A DNA stretch of 64,000 nucleotides, taken from assembly GCF_000768875.1 (NCBI RefSeq), contig NZ_JRAO01000009.1:25110-89109 (forward strand). The letters are read 5' to 3'. Position numbers and translations under genes: made by a program. The notes under the pieces were generated by a model, which saw only the letters and a program-made list of their open reading frames with translations, was not told the origin of the DNA and did not search any database. Source of the stretch: Porphyromonas sp. COT-239 OH1446. GTDB lineage: Bacteria; Bacteroidota; Bacteroidia; Bacteroidales; Porphyromonadaceae. Numbering within the stretch: position 1 is the first letter of the stretch; every line of letters starts with the position of its first letter. Shown piece by piece: positions 8,520-18,300 of the stretch.

Positions 8520-9548
8520 ATGAATGACTTTGATATACGTGATGCCCAGAGGTTCGATGCTCGGGAGGAAGAGGTAGATCGGGCCCTGCGCCCACTCTCC
8601 TTCGATAGTTTCAGCGGTCAGGACAAGGCCGTGGAGAACCTCAAGATCTTCGTCGAGGCCGCCAAGTTGCGCTCCGATGCCCTGGATCATGTCTTGCTCT
8701 ACGGCCCTCCAGGGTTAGGCAAGACGACCCTCTCGCACATCATCGCCCACGAGCGAGGGGTCGGCATCAAAATCACTTCGGGCCCTGTGCTCGACAAGCC
8801 TGGGGATTTGGCAGGCTTGCTTACCTCACTTGAGCCCAATGATGTCCTTTTCATCGATGAGATCCATCGCCTGAGCCCCATCGTCGAGGAGTACCTCTAC
8901 TCGGCCATGGAGGACTATCGCATCGATATTATGCTCGACAAGGGCCCCAGTGCCCGCTCCATCCAGATCGATCTCAATCCCTTTACTCTTGTAGGGGCGA
9001 CGACCCGTAGTGGTCTCTTGACCGCTCCGCTTAGGGCTCGCTTCGGGATCAATCTGCACCTCGAGTACTATGACGTCGATACTCTGAGCAATATCCTACG
9101 TCGCTCGGCGCAGATCCTCGGCGTCCCCTGCGCCCCCGAGGCTGCTCGAGAGGTCGCTGGGCGCAGCCGTGGTACGCCTCGAATTGCCAATGCGCTGCTT
9201 AGGCGAGTGCGAGACTTTGCTCAGGTCAAGGGTAATGGATCGATCGATCGTGCCATCGCCTGCTACGCCCTCGAGGCCTTGAATATTGATCGGCACGGAT
9301 TGGACTACATAGACAACAAGCTACTCGAGACCATCATCGACAAGTTCGCCGGCGGGCCTGTCGGGCTGACCACTATTGCCACAGCCCTTGGGGAAGATCC
9401 TGGTACGGTCGAGGAGGTGTACGAGCCCTATCTGATCAAGGAGGGCTTCCTCAAACGTACTCCTCGGGGACGTGAGGCGACAATGCTGGCCTACGAACAT
9501 CTGGGCAGAACCTTCCTCCCTCGTCCATCAAGCCTCTTCGACGAATAA
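8520..9548 (+). CDS. ruvB: Holliday junction branch-migration helicase RuvB
   Basis: AAA+ motor that, with RuvA, moves Holliday junctions during recombinational repair. The 342-residue length is normal. Visible motifs are the N-terminal [12 protein letters not shown], Walker [12 protein letters not shown], Walker [10 protein letters not shown], sensor [21 protein letters not shown], and the C-terminal winged-helix part [25 protein letters not shown]. The DNA-binding arginine of the TPRGREAT segment is present. Cytoplasmic. The flippase gene starts 32 bp after the stop and is probably cotranscribed. Confidence 0.97.
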   Translation: MNDFDIRDAQRFDAREEEVDRALRPLSFDSFSGQDKAVENLKIFVEAAKLRSDALDHVLLYGPPGLGKTTLSHIIAHERGVGIKITSGPVLDKPGDLAGLLTSLEPNDVLFIDEIHRLSPIVEEYLYSAMEDYRIDIMLDKGPSARSIQIDLNPFTLVGATTRSGLLTAPLRARFGINLHLEYYDVDTLSNILRRSAQILGVPCAPEAAREVAGRSRGTPRIANALLRRVRDFAQVKGNGSIDRAIACYALEALNIDRHGLDYIDNKLLETIIDKFAGGPVGLTTIATALGEDPGTVEEVYEPYLIKEGFLKRTPRGREATMLAYEHLGRTFLPRPSSLFDE

Positions 9549-9580
9549 CCCTCAGACCGCACCCCTCGGACGAGAACCCT

Positions 9581-11086
9581 ATGGCTTCGACCTTCCGCTC
9601 CCTCCTCCAAGACACTGCCGTCTACGGGCTCAGCAGTATGTTAGGTCGCTTCCTCAATTGGATGCTGACCTTCGTCTATGTCCGTGTCTTGCTCGAGCAG
9701 GAGATGGGGCAGATGACCCATCTATATGCCTGGACGGCTGTACTGCTTATCCTCTTGACCTATGGGATGGAGACGACCTTCTTCCGCTTTGCTAGCAAGC
9801 ACGATGAACCCGAGCGTGTACTCGGATCGACACTTTGGACACTGGGGATTAGCTCTTCCGCCTTCGTCCTCCTGGGCATCTTGACCTCGGAGACGGTCGC
9901 TCCACTCTTAGGGCAGCCCGACGCCCCAGAGCTCGTGATGATGCTGGTAGGTATCGTGGCCCTGGATGCCTTCACTGCTATCCCGTTGGGCTATCTGCGC
10001 TACCAGCGTCGGCCCTGGTGGTTCATGACGGTGCGGATGAGCTTTATCCTCTTGACCATCAGCTTGACCCTCGGTGTCTTCTACGGCTTGCCCCTCCTGG
10101 AGGCTACCTTCCCCTCGATCTTCGCGGGCTGGTATCGTCCCGAGCATCATCTGCATTACATCCTCGGCATCAATCTCCTGGGCAATCTTGTCCAGTTAGG
10201 TCTCCTCCTGCCCACAATAGCTCAGGGGCGAGGAGGACTCGATACCAAGCTTCTCAGACCTATGCTCTCCTATGCCTGGCCCATCCTCCTGTTGGGTCTT
10301 GTGGGGACACTCACGAATCAAGCCGACAAGCTCCTCCTGCCCCATCTCTTCGATGATAGGCTCGAGGCCGATCGGCTGCTTGGGATCTATGGGGCTTCGT
10401 ACAAGCTGGCAGTGATCATGGTGCTCTTCACCCAAGCTTTCCGCTATGCCTATGACCCCTTCGTCTTCGCCAAGAGCAGAGACTCGGACGAGGCTGCACG
10501 CAGGGCTTATGCCGATGCTATGAAGTATTACCTCATTACGGCTCTAGTGATCATGCTGGCCGTCATGGCTTACCTGGATGTGATCAAGCTGCTCATCCCC
10601 GAGAGCTATTATAGTGGCCTGGTCGTCGTGCCCTACATCATGGTGGGGCAATTGATGTTCGGCCTATACTCGAACCTCTCTATATGGTTCAAGCTAACGG
10701 ATCAGACGCATTGGGGGGCGATCCTCTCCTGTATTGGCTGCCTCCTGACTGTGGGAGTTATCTACTTCCTCACGCCTGTGATTGGCTTCGAGGCTTGCGC
10801 CTATGCCTCGGTGGTGGCCAATGGGGCGATGATGATACTCTCTTACCTCCTCGGACGAAGGTATTACCCCGTCCCCTACGAGCTCCCTCGGATGGGCCTC
10901 TATGCGGCCATCACGTTGGGCAGCCTCATCCTCCTAGCTCTGATCCGTCGCTATACCCCCGATCTTCTGTGGGTGCGTCTGCCCCTGGGGACGCTGATTC
11001 TGCTGCCTCTCTTGCTGACGCTCCTTCGTCTCGAGGTGCATGTGCCTGCCCTCAAAAGAGCTGTGCATAAGCTATTGCGTCGCTAA
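9581..11086 (+). CDS. Polysaccharide/lipid-linked oligosaccharide flippase (MATE/MOP superfamily, Wzx-like)
   Basis: A 501-residue inner-membrane protein with about twelve to fourteen hydrophobic helices spread over its length. It has the N-terminal ASTFRSLLQDTAVYGLSSMLGRFLNWMLT, typical of oligosaccharide flippases that move lipid-linked sugars across the inner membrane. There are no other glycan genes beside it, so its substrate (O-antigen, capsule or peptidoglycan precursor) cannot be named. It follows ruvB by 32 bp, a neighbourhood I recall from Porphyromonas gingivalis. The stop is followed by a long gap with a repeat array. Confidence 0.85.
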   Translation: MASTFRSLLQDTAVYGLSSMLGRFLNWMLTFVYVRVLLEQEMGQMTHLYAWTAVLLILLTYGMETTFFRFASKHDEPERVLGSTLWTLGISSSAFVLLGILTSETVAPLLGQPDAPELVMMLVGIVALDAFTAIPLGYLRYQRRPWWFMTVRMSFILLTISLTLGVFYGLPLLEATFPSIFAGWYRPEHHLHYILGINLLGNLVQLGLLLPTIAQGRGGLDTKLLRPMLSYAWPILLLGLVGTLTNQADKLLLPHLFDDRLEADRLLGIYGASYKLAVIMVLFTQAFRYAYDPFVFAKSRDSDEAARRAYADAMKYYLITALVIMLAVMAYLDVIKLLIPESYYSGLVVVPYIMVGQLMFGLYSNLSIWFKLTDQTHWGAILSCIGCLLTVGVIYFLTPVIGFEACAYASVVANGAMMILSYLLGRRYYPVPYELPRMGLYAAITLGSLILLALIRRYTPDLLWVRLPLGTLILLPLLLTLLRLEVHVPALKRAVHKLLRR

Positions 11087-11243
11087 ACCCCAGCCTAAGC
11101 CTCGTCGAATACCCCTCTTAGGACTGTCCTATGCCCTCGGCTCGATCCTCCTCGGCTCCCCTCCCAGGGCTTGATTTTGCTCTCCGAGAGCCCCTCGCTC
11201 CCCTCTCCATTCGTTCTCTGCCGAATGCTCATGCGAGCCGCCA
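11087..11243. other. GC-rich spacer, no gene seen
   Basis: This stretch between the flippase and repeat array B has no convincing reading frame. It contains several GAG/CTC trimers and may be an eroded continuation of the array, but the 23-bp phase is not clear here. Confidence 0.4.
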
Positions 11244-11427
11244 TCGAAGCACAAGTAGGCCCTCGAGTGAAGTCTACTTAACCCTCGACCGAACTCCTAC
11301 TTAGACCTCCATCGAGATCCTATCTGAGCCTCGAGTGGAGTCCTACTTAACCCTCTGCGGAGGTTCTAGATAGGCCCTCTATCGAGTCTCTATCGAGTCC
11401 TCCGTCGAGCTCTCCCCGAGCTTTCCC
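11244..11427 (+). repeat. 23-bp phased degenerate repeat array B
   Basis: Seven units start exactly every 23 bp from 11267 (11267, 11290, 11313, 11336, 11359, 11382, 11405), with one further degenerate unit before them. The best units read GAACTCCTACTTAGACCTCC and GAGATCCTATCTGAGCCTC, the same family as array A and the same orientation. The array ends about 80 bp before the rbfA -7 element. Confidence 0.85.
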
Positions 11428-11509
11428 TCGACTCCCTTAGTCCTTTGCCGAGGGCTTCGATGTGCGGGGATGGAGGCGAGGGAACACAAAATGAATTCAT
11501 ATCTTTGTA

Positions 11510-11517
11510 AAACGCTC
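11510..11517 (+). promoter_or_regulatory. -7 element TATCTTTG before rbfA
   Basis: TATCTTTG matches TAnnTTTG, about 70 bp before the rbfA ATG, in a short AT-rich stretch after the GC-rich repeat array. Confidence 0.55.
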
Positions 11518-11584
11518 CAAACGAATCCTCTTTCCTTCGATAGAGGGGAGGTACATTACTACATATACTTCAATAATAGCAGTT

Positions 11585-11920
11585 ATGGACAATACAAGAA
11601 TGAGTCGCATCAATCGACTAATACAAAAAGAGATCAGTGAGATCTTTCGAGAACAAACTAAGGCAATGCCTGGGGTTATCGTCTCGGTTACTTCGGTTAC
11701 GGTGAGCCCCGATCTAGGTATTGCTCGCATTCGCCTGAGCATCTTCCCCAGCGATCGAGGCGAGGAGCTTCTAGCGAATATCCGAGACAATGCCAAGGCG
11801 ATCCGCTATGCCCTCGGACAGCGGGTACGGACACAGCTGCGCAAGATCCCTGAGGTGAGCTTCTTCATTGATGATTCTCTCGATTATCTCGAGCGTATCG
11901 ACAGTCTGCTGCAACGATAA
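11585..11920 (+). CDS. rbfA: 30S ribosome-binding factor RbfA
   Basis: A KH-fold protein that binds the immature 30S subunit and helps mature the 16S rRNA 5' end. The 111-residue length is normal. The N-terminal RMSRINRLIQKEISEIFREQ and the VTVSPDLGIARIRLSIFP strand, followed by IRYALGQRVRTQLRKIPEVSFFIDDSLDYLERID, are the RbfA signature. The ABC-type permease starts 15 bp after its stop, so the two are likely one operon. Confidence 0.95.
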   Translation: MDNTRMSRINRLIQKEISEIFREQTKAMPGVIVSVTSVTVSPDLGIARIRLSIFPSDRGEELLANIRDNAKAIRYALGQRVRTQLRKIPEVSFFIDDSLDYLERIDSLLQR

Positions 11921-11935
11921 GCCCTTGGCTTCGTT

Positions 11936-13156
11936 ATGAGGCTCTCTGTTCTCTTTGGGCTTCGGTATCTCTTCAGCCGATCAAGCATCAACGCCATCAA
12001 CTGGGTGTCGGGTATCTCTGCACTGGCCATCGGCATTGTGTCGATGGCCTTGGTGTGTGTGCTCTCGGTCTATAATGGTTATGTACAGCTCATCCTCGAG
12101 GGGACGGAGCATACAGACCCAGACCTCCTTATTCGCCCCGCTCAGGGACAGACGCTCTCGCTGACAAGAGACCCTAGGATCTCTCAAGCCCTCGCACAGC
12201 CCCAGGTCAAGGGCCATGGTGCGGTGCTGAGGAGCAAAGGCCTCCTCAGCAGTGGTGCTCGCCAGTGGGTGGTCGAGGTCGTAGGTATTGCGCCTGGCTA
12301 CCTGGAGGTCGTAGACCTCTCGGAGGGGCTTTCTCATGGACAATTCGATTGGCTTATAGGCTCTGAGGCGAAGGTGAATGTCCCGCTCTGCTTCGGGGCT
12401 TATCTCCTTTTCGGCGGTGCAGATGTCGAGGACGAAGAGGAACTACAGCTTGTCTTCCCTCGGCGCAAGGGTCTGATCAATCCCCTAAGCCCAGCCTCGG
12501 CCTTTGTCCGAGAGCCTGCTCGAGTGATGGCTGGCCTCAAGCCTCTGCGGGAGGATATAGACCACACCATCTATCTCCCCCTAGAGCGGCTGCAACGCAT
12601 GCTTGCCTATGATGCCGACGAAGCCTCTGCCATCGCCCTTTCGCTCGAGGAGGGGGCTTCGCTGGAGCAGACGAAGCGCAGCCTCTCCGAGCTCTTAGGG
12701 ACTGACTATCGAGTGCTAGATCGGGCCGAGCAGCATCCTGAGCTCTCGTACCTCATTCGGATGGAGAAGGTGATTACCTATGCAGTGCTGCTCTTTATCC
12801 TCCTCTTGGCTGCCAGCAATATGGCTAGTAGCCTTGCGATGCTGGTCATTGAGAAGCGAGGAGATATTGCTACGCTCTATGCCCTCGGGGCTAGTGCGTC
12901 TCAGGTGGCAGGGATTTTTCGTTCGACGGGGCTTCTGATTTCGCTCTCAGGCACGCTGCTGGGCACGCTGCTGGGTCTGCTCCTCTGTTGGATACAGCTC
13001 GAATGGGAGCCTCTGATGAGTGGTACAGGGTTGGGAATGATGCCCTTCCCTATACAGGTCCAGCTGGAGGATATTTTGCTTATTTTGTTGGCTTCGGTAG
13101 TTGTTTCGCTGCTCATCTCGAGCTTCCCTGTACGTCTTACTCGAAGGTCGGTTTAG
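11936..13156 (+). CDS. FtsX/LolC-LolE-like ABC transporter permease
   Basis: A 406-residue inner-membrane protein with the layout of FtsX-family permeases: one N-terminal helix (ISALAIGIVSMALVCVLSVYNGYV), a large periplasmic domain (about residues 45-270), and three C-terminal helices around TYAVLLFILLLAASNMASSLAMLVIEKRGDIATLYALGAS. The EKRGDIATLYALGAS segment resembles LolC/LolE, which extract lipoproteins for transfer to the outer membrane. No ATPase gene is adjacent, so the partner must be elsewhere. It follows rbfA by 15 bp. Confidence 0.85.
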   Translation: MRLSVLFGLRYLFSRSSINAINWVSGISALAIGIVSMALVCVLSVYNGYVQLILEGTEHTDPDLLIRPAQGQTLSLTRDPRISQALAQPQVKGHGAVLRSKGLLSSGARQWVVEVVGIAPGYLEVVDLSEGLSHGQFDWLIGSEAKVNVPLCFGAYLLFGGADVEDEEELQLVFPRRKGLINPLSPASAFVREPARVMAGLKPLREDIDHTIYLPLERLQRMLAYDADEASAIALSLEEGASLEQTKRSLSELLGTDYRVLDRAEQHPELSYLIRMEKVITYAVLLFILLLAASNMASSLAMLVIEKRGDIATLYALGASASQVAGIFRSTGLLISLSGTLLGTLLGLLLCWIQLEWEPLMSGTGLGMMPFPIQVQLEDILLILLASVVVSLLISSFPVRLTRRSV

Positions 13157-13217
13157 GGGAAATAGATTATTTGAATAAATAAAAGCGACTTTGCGTCCTC
13201 ATATCAAAATCATTGCC

Positions 13218-13225
13218 TATATTTG
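13218..13225 (+). promoter_or_regulatory. -7 element TATATTTG before gdhA
   Basis: TATATTTG matches TAnnTTTG about 57 bp before the glutamate dehydrogenase ATG. The nearest TTTG upstream is 24 bp away, longer than the usual 19-21, so the -33 element is uncertain. Confidence 0.5.
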
Positions 13226-13281
13226 CCCTTGAATTATCCACATTCAAGCTAACATACCGCTAACTCCTAAAAAGATTTCCT

Positions 13282-14619
13282 ATGAAATCAGCAGAGATTT
13301 TAGCAGCCCTAGAGGCTAAGCATCCAGGAGAGAAAGAATTCCTCCAGGCCGTGAAAGAAGTACTTCTATCCGTAGAAGAAGTTTACAACCAGCACCCTGA
13401 GTTCGAAAGAGAAGGGATCATCGAGCGTCTTGTAGAGCCCGATAGGATCATTACCTTCCGTGTGCCCTGGATCGACGATGCAGGCAAGGTACATGTCAAT
13501 ATCGGCTATCGTGTGCAGTTCAACAATGCCATCGGCCCTTACAAGGGGGGGATTCGTTTCCATCCGACGGTGAACCTCTCTATCCTCAAGTTCCTTGGCT
13601 TTGAGCAGACTTTCAAAAATGCTCTGACAACCCTACCTATGGGTGGTGGTAAGGGCGGAGCAGACTTCTCCCCCAAGGGCCGCAGCGACAGAGAAATTAT
13701 GCGCTTCTGCCAGAGCTTCATGTGCGAGCTTTGGAGACATGTAGGCCCAGACACTGACGTCCCCGCAGGGGATATTGGTGTAGGTGGTCGTGAGGTAGCC
13801 TATATGTACGGTATGTACAAGAAACTGGCCAACGAGCACACGGGTACTTTCACTGGTAAGGGTTTCGAGTTTGGGGGCTCTCGTCTGCGTCCTGAGTCTA
13901 CGGGTTACGGAGCAGTGTACTTTGTAGACCACATGTGCCGTGCCAATGGACTCGAACTCAAGGGGAAGACTGTAGCTATCTCGGGCTTCGGTAACGTAGC
14001 CTGGGGGGTAGCCAAGAAGGCCACAGAGCTCGGAGCTAAGGTCGTTACTGTATCTGGCCCTGACGGCTATGTGTATGATCCTGAGGGTATCAATACAGAG
14101 GAGAAGTTTCAGTGCTTGCTCGACCTGCGCTCTAGTGGCAACGACGTAGTGTCTGACTATGTGAAGCGTTTCCCTCACGCTCAGTTCTTCCCTGGTAAGA
14201 AGCCTTGGGAGCAGAAGGTAGACATCGCTATGCCCTGTGCTACTCAGAACGAAATGAACGAGGAGGATGCTCGTACACTCCACAAGAATGGGGTGCTGCT
14301 CGTAGCAGAAACTTCCAATATGGGCTGTACTGCCGAGGCTGCTGAGTACTATGTAGAGCACAAGATCATCTTTGGCCCAGGTAAGGCTGTCAATGCTGGT
14401 GGTGTAGCTACCTCTGGCCTTGAGATGACTCAGAATGCTATGCACCTCGGTTGGACGAACGAAGAAGTAGATGCTAAGCTCCACCAAATCATGAATGATA
14501 TCCACGAGCAGTGTGTCAAGAATGGTCGTGAAGAGGGGTATATTAACTACGTTAAGGGTGCCAATATTGCTGGCTTCCTCAAGGTAGCTAATGCTATGGT
14601 TGCCCAGGGAGTCCTTTGA
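13282..14619 (+). CDS. gdhA: Glutamate dehydrogenase
   Basis: Interconverts glutamate with 2-oxoglutarate plus ammonia using NAD(P)H; a central enzyme in asaccharolytic Porphyromonas. The 445 residues match hexameric bacterial GDH. Motifs include GPYKGGIRFHPTVNLSILKFLGFEQTFKNALT, the catalytic-lysine loop PMGGGKGGADF, the PAGDIGVGGREVAYMYGMYKK segment and the nucleotide-binding ISGFGNVAWG. Cofactor choice cannot be settled by eye; the family resembles both NADP-type and P. gingivalis-type enzymes. Cytoplasmic. It has its own promoter and a strong terminator, so it is monocistronic. Confidence 0.96.
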   Translation: MKSAEILAALEAKHPGEKEFLQAVKEVLLSVEEVYNQHPEFEREGIIERLVEPDRIITFRVPWIDDAGKVHVNIGYRVQFNNAIGPYKGGIRFHPTVNLSILKFLGFEQTFKNALTTLPMGGGKGGADFSPKGRSDREIMRFCQSFMCELWRHVGPDTDVPAGDIGVGGREVAYMYGMYKKLANEHTGTFTGKGFEFGGSRLRPESTGYGAVYFVDHMCRANGLELKGKTVAISGFGNVAWGVAKKATELGAKVVTVSGPDGYVYDPEGINTEEKFQCLLDLRSSGNDVVSDYVKRFPHAQFFPGKKPWEQKVDIAMPCATQNEMNEEDARTLHKNGVLLVAETSNMGCTAEAAEYYVEHKIIFGPGKAVNAGGVATSGLEMTQNAMHLGWTNEEVDAKLHQIMNDIHEQCVKNGREEGYINYVKGANIAGFLKVANAMVAQGVL

Positions 14620-14658
14620 TAAGGTCGCCTGATCCCTTTCGAATAAACTTGATCTTTT

Positions 14659-14702
14659 AGGCGTGCGCTTTCGTTTTAGACGAGAGCGTACGCCTCTTTT
14701 GT
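14659..14702 (+). terminator. Rho-independent terminator of gdhA
   Basis: Stem AGGCGTGCGCTTTCG (14659-14673) pairs with CGAGAGCGTACGCCT (14681-14695) with two G-U pairs and a 7-nt loop, followed by CTTTTGTT. Confidence 0.85.
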
Positions 14703-14740
14703 TGGGCTTTGCTAAAGTTTGAAACTTATTTCACATAAGT

Positions 14741-14771
14741 TTTGCTCCATAAGCAAATTATTCTAACTTTG
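14741..14771 (+). promoter_or_regulatory. Promoter of the SusC/SusD operon leader
   Basis: TTTG at 14741-14744 and TAACTTTG at 14764-14771 are 19 bp apart, a full match to TTTG-N19-TAnnTTTG. It lies about 275 bp before the SusC-like ATG, so the transcript would have a long leader or an independent small RNA. Confidence 0.7.
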
Positions 14772-14922
14772 CGAGGAGCAATTGGCCATAATTGGCCCTA
14801 AAGACAATGAAACGCATAGGAGGTAATGGTATTTGTCGTCCCGTCAAATCTTATTGGGATCTGAACGGGGGGCGTGCATCTGAGTATCTAGATAGATACC
14901 CTGCCCATTTCTTCAACCATCC

Positions 14923-14977
14923 CCAAAGCCGTAGAGCTGAGAGCCGTTTTTTTATGGACTCGACTCTACGGCTTTGG
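14923..14977 (+). promoter_or_regulatory. Perfect 14-bp inverted repeat in the SusC leader (attenuator or small-RNA end)
   Basis: CCAAAGCCGTAGAG (14923-14936) is exactly complementary to CTCTACGGCTTTGG (14964-14977), with a 27-nt loop that holds a run of seven T. It sits between the promoter at 14741-14771 and the SusC-like gene. It could be a terminator/attenuator or the 3' end of a roughly 200-nt small RNA. The stretch 14779-15043 has no credible protein. Confidence 0.55.
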
Positions 14978-15043
14978 CATTCTTTTCATAGGCTAAACTA
15001 GCGATTTATGATAATTAATTACTAACGTTTTTTTTCTAGTAGT

Positions 15044-18000
15044 ATGAGAAAAGGAATTCAGTTTGTCAGGGGTGGTTTCACCCTTCTGAGCTTACTGGCC
15101 GTGATGCTCTATGCACTGCCAGCCTTAGCCCAGAACACGATAACGATTCGTGGGACAGTTACGGACAAAAACAAGGATGCCTTGCTCGGTGTGAGCGTTC
15201 GCGTTGATGGAACCAGCAAGGGTGCATCGACGGATGTGGACGGAAAGTTTACCCTAGTAGGTGTCCCATCTAGAGGGCGACTCGTGATCTCTTTTACGGG
15301 GATGAAGACTCTCAACATTCCTGTCAATGGCAAGACTTCGTTTGACATCGTGATGCAGGAGGACGACAAACTCCTCGATGAGCTCGTTGTCGTGGCCTAT
15401 GGTAAGGCCAAGAAGGTGAATCTGACAGGAGCAGTATCCAGTCTGGACTCTAAAGCTATCGAAGCCCGTCCAGTGGCTACTGTATCTCATGCACTGCAGG
15501 GCTTGATCCCTGGTCTTAACCTAACCGTAGGTAATTCTGGAGGTGCGCTCAATAGCCGCCTGAACATTAACATCCGCGGTACAGGTACAATCGGTGCTGG
15601 CTCTAACTCTGGTCCACTGATCTTGATCGATGGAGTTGAGGGTGATATGAATACGCTGTCTGCTAATGATATCGAAAATATCTCTGTCCTCAAGGATGCC
15701 TCTTCGAGCTCGATCTATGGTTCTCGAGCAGCCTTTGGTGTGATTCTCATTACGACTAAGAGCGGTCGTGAGGGTAAGACTAGAGTGAGCTACAATGGTA
15801 ATGTGCGTTTCTCGACAGCTACTCAGGTGCCCGATATGATGGACTCTGAGATGTTTGCGAACTATTTCAATCGTGCTGCTCAGAACTCTGGTAGTAGCCC
15901 CGTCTTCAATGCCGAGATCATGGAAAAGATCAAGAAGTTCAAGGCTGGCTCTAGGGATGAGAAGATTAAGTTTGGTACCGACTGGAATGCTAAAGACCGC
16001 GAGTGGAGTCTCTATTCTGGGGCTTGGGCCAATACAAATTGGTTTGAGGAATTCTATCAGAAGAACGCTCCCTCTCATGAGCACAACCTCTCTATCAGCG
16101 GTGGTACGAACCGACTCAAATATTATCTCAGTGGTGCGCTGCTAGACCAAAGAGGTATTCTCAAACCCTCTAAGGATGAATTCCAACGATACAACTTCTC
16201 TGCTAAGATCAGCGCAAACGTAGCCTCTTGGCTGATGGTGAACTATCAGAGCCGCTTCACTCGTGAGGACTATGAACGTCCTAGTTATCTAACAGGGCTC
16301 TTCTTTCACAATATTGCCCGTCGTTGGCCAACCAATCCTTACTACGACCCCTTCGGTTATCTAATGCCTCACAACGAAGCCAATCAGATTATCAATGGTG
16401 GACGTGATAAAAATCAAAAGGACTTCTATAATCAGCAGCTCACGGCGATCATTACGCCCCTGGATGGCCTGACTATCAGACTCGAGCAGAACTACAACAC
16501 TGTAGTGAATTATAACCATTGGGATGTTCAGACGATCTACAACCACGATAAGAATGGTAACCCTGTAGAAACGAAGTGGGATGATGGTCGCATCAGTAAC
16601 TACACGGAGGTCGGAGAGTCTAGTTACAAGACAAACTTCTTTTCTGGTCGCTACTTTGCCGAGTATGCTAAGATCTTTGCGGATAAGCATGACATTAAGG
16701 TAACCGCTGGTCTCGATATGGACATTAGCCGTTCGCGCAATCTTTCTGGAACTAAGAAGCACCTCATCACACCTCTCGTGCCAACGATCAATACCGCTAC
16801 GAGCGATAAGCCTGGCCTTAGTGGTGGTTATAGCCATTGGTCTACGATGGGTGTTTTTGCTCGTGTCAATTATGCCTTCGATAGTCGCTATCTCTTCGAG
16901 TTCTCGGTGCGTCGAGACGGTTCCTCTCGTTTCATCGGGGATAAGACTTGGGCGACCTTCCCTTCTTTCTCTCTTGGATGGAATGCTGCCAGTGAAGCCT
17001 TCTGGGAGCCTCTCCGTGGGACGATCTCACAGTTTAAGCTTCGTGGCTCATGGGGGCAGCTTGGAAACACCAACATTCAGGCTCTCTACCCATGGTTCCT
17101 CTCTATGCCATTTACACCTGCGAGCACTACATCAGGCTCTTCGTGGTTGCTTAATGGATCTAGGCAGACGATCTCCAGTGCCCCTGGTCTTGTGTCTAAC
17201 AGTCTGACCTGGGAGCGTGTAGAGAGCTGGAATATCGGTCTTGACTTCTCTGCCTTCAAGACTCGCCTACAGGGTTCGTTTGACTTCTATAATCGCAATA
17301 CGCGCGATATGGTAGGCCCCTCAGAGCCGATTACCTCTCTGCTGGGGGCTGGCAGACCTCCTGTGAACAACTCCGACTTGAAGTCCTATGGTTGGGAGCT
17401 TGAGCTGCGCTGGCGCGACCAGATCGGAGACCTGCGCTATGGAGCCAAGTTTGTGCTCTCGGACAGCCAGGTAGAGATCACTAAGTTCTATAACCCAACT
17501 GGTGCTCTGAACAAATGGTATGTGGGTCGTAAGATGGGTGAGATCTGGGGTTATGAGACTGTAGGTATCGCCAAGACTGATCAGGAAATGACCGAGCATC
17601 TGAAGCATAGCAAGCCTAGCTGGGGCAACAACTGGGCCGCTGGAGACATCATGTATCGTAACTTCAATCCTGGTACTGGAGAGAAGCAGGATATGGTCGT
17701 AAGTGGTGGCAACTTTACCCTAGAGGATCATGGTGATCTGCGTATCATCGGGAACAGCTCGCCTCGCTACTCTTACAGCTTCACGGCAGATGCTTCGTAC
17801 AAGGGTATTGACTTCAGCATCATGCTGCAAGGTGTTGGCAAGCGAGACTTCTATGACAGCTCTCCCTACTTCGCTGGTGCTAACCACGGGCAGTGGCAGA
17901 GTGCTGGCTTCAAAGAGCATTGGGATTTCTTCCGTCCAGAGGGAGACCCTCTAGGGGCTAATCTGAATGCCTATTATCCTCGTGTAGCTTTCGGTTCTGC

Positions 18001-18271
18001 GGGTAAGAACTTCCAAACCCAGACGCGATTCTTACAGGATGCCTCTTATATGCGTATCAAGAATGTACAGCTGGGCTATACGATCCCTCGCCACCTGGTA
18101 GAGGGTCTAGGCGTTAACGGTCTGCGTGTCTACACCTCTGTGGACAATTTGGCTACTTTCACCTCGCTCAGTAAGATCTTCGATCCAGAAGCTACTGGCG
18201 GAGACTGGGGGCCTGGTAAGATCTACCCACTGCAGCGTGTATGGTCTCTGGGGCTCAACCTCAACTTCTAA
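15044..18271 (+). CDS. SusC/RagA-family TonB-dependent outer-membrane transporter
   Basis: A 1075-residue outer-membrane transporter that, with the SusD-like lipoprotein downstream, imports glycans or peptides using TonB energy. A signal peptide (to about residue 29, ALAQ) is followed by a carboxypeptidase-D regulatory-like domain (ITIRGTVTDKNKDALLGVSVRV, about 32-110), the TonB box region DELVVVAYG, the plug domain (GAVSSLDSKAIEARPVATVSHALQ ... SSIYGSRAAFGVILITTKSG), and a long barrel ending GLNLNF. No glycoside hydrolase, peptidase, sigma/anti-sigma or sensor gene is adjacent, so the substrate is unknown; a RagA-like peptide importer is as likely as a glycan importer. Confidence 0.93.
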   Translation: MRKGIQFVRGGFTLLSLLAVMLYALPALAQNTITIRGTVTDKNKDALLGVSVRVDGTSKGASTDVDGKFTLVGVPSRGRLVISFTGMKTLNIPVNGKTSFDIVMQEDDKLLDELVVVAYGKAKKVNLTGAVSSLDSKAIEARPVATVSHALQGLIPGLNLTVGNSGGALNSRLNINIRGTGTIGAGSNSGPLILIDGVEGDMNTLSANDIENISVLKDASSSSIYGSRAAFGVILITTKSGREGKTRVSYNGNVRFSTATQVPDMMDSEMFANYFNRAAQNSGSSPVFNAEIMEKIKKFKAGSRDEKIKFGTDWNAKDREWSLYSGAWANTNWFEEFYQKNAPSHEHNLSISGGTNRLKYYLSGALLDQRGILKPSKDEFQRYNFSAKISANVASWLMVNYQSRFTREDYERPSYLTGLFFHNIARRWPTNPYYDPFGYLMPHNEANQIINGGRDKNQKDFYNQQLTAIITPLDGLTIRLEQNYNTVVNYNHWDVQTIYNHDKNGNPVETKWDDGRISNYTEVGESSYKTNFFSGRYFAEYAKIFADKHDIKVTAGLDMDISRSRNLSGTKKHLITPLVPTINTATSDKPGLSGGYSHWSTMGVFARVNYAFDSRYLFEFSVRRDGSSRFIGDKTWATFPSFSLGWNAASEAFWEPLRGTISQFKLRGSWGQLGNTNIQALYPWFLSMPFTPASTTSGSSWLLNGSRQTISSAPGLVSNSLTWERVESWNIGLDFSAFKTRLQGSFDFYNRNTRDMVGPSEPITSLLGAGRPPVNNSDLKSYGWELELRWRDQIGDLRYGAKFVLSDSQVEITKFYNPTGALNKWYVGRKMGEIWGYETVGIAKTDQEMTEHLKHSKPSWGNNWAAGDIMYRNFNPGTGEKQDMVVSGGNFTLEDHGDLRIIGNSSPRYSYSFTADASYKGIDFSIMLQGVGKRDFYDSSPYFAGANHGQWQSAGFKEHWDFFRPEGDPLGANLNAYYPRVAFGSAGKNFQTQTRFLQDASYMRIKNVQLGYTIPRHLVEGLGVNGLRVYTSVDNLATFTSLSKIFDPEATGGDWGPGKIYPLQRVWSLGLNLNF

Positions 18272-18300
18272 TCTCTCTATCTTAGATAAAGTATAACGTT

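Noticed and set aside
14792..15001. A 69-aa open frame between gdhA and the SusC-like gene
   Set aside because: It spans the perfect inverted repeat and the promoter leader, lacks a ribosome-binding site and has no recognisable motif.
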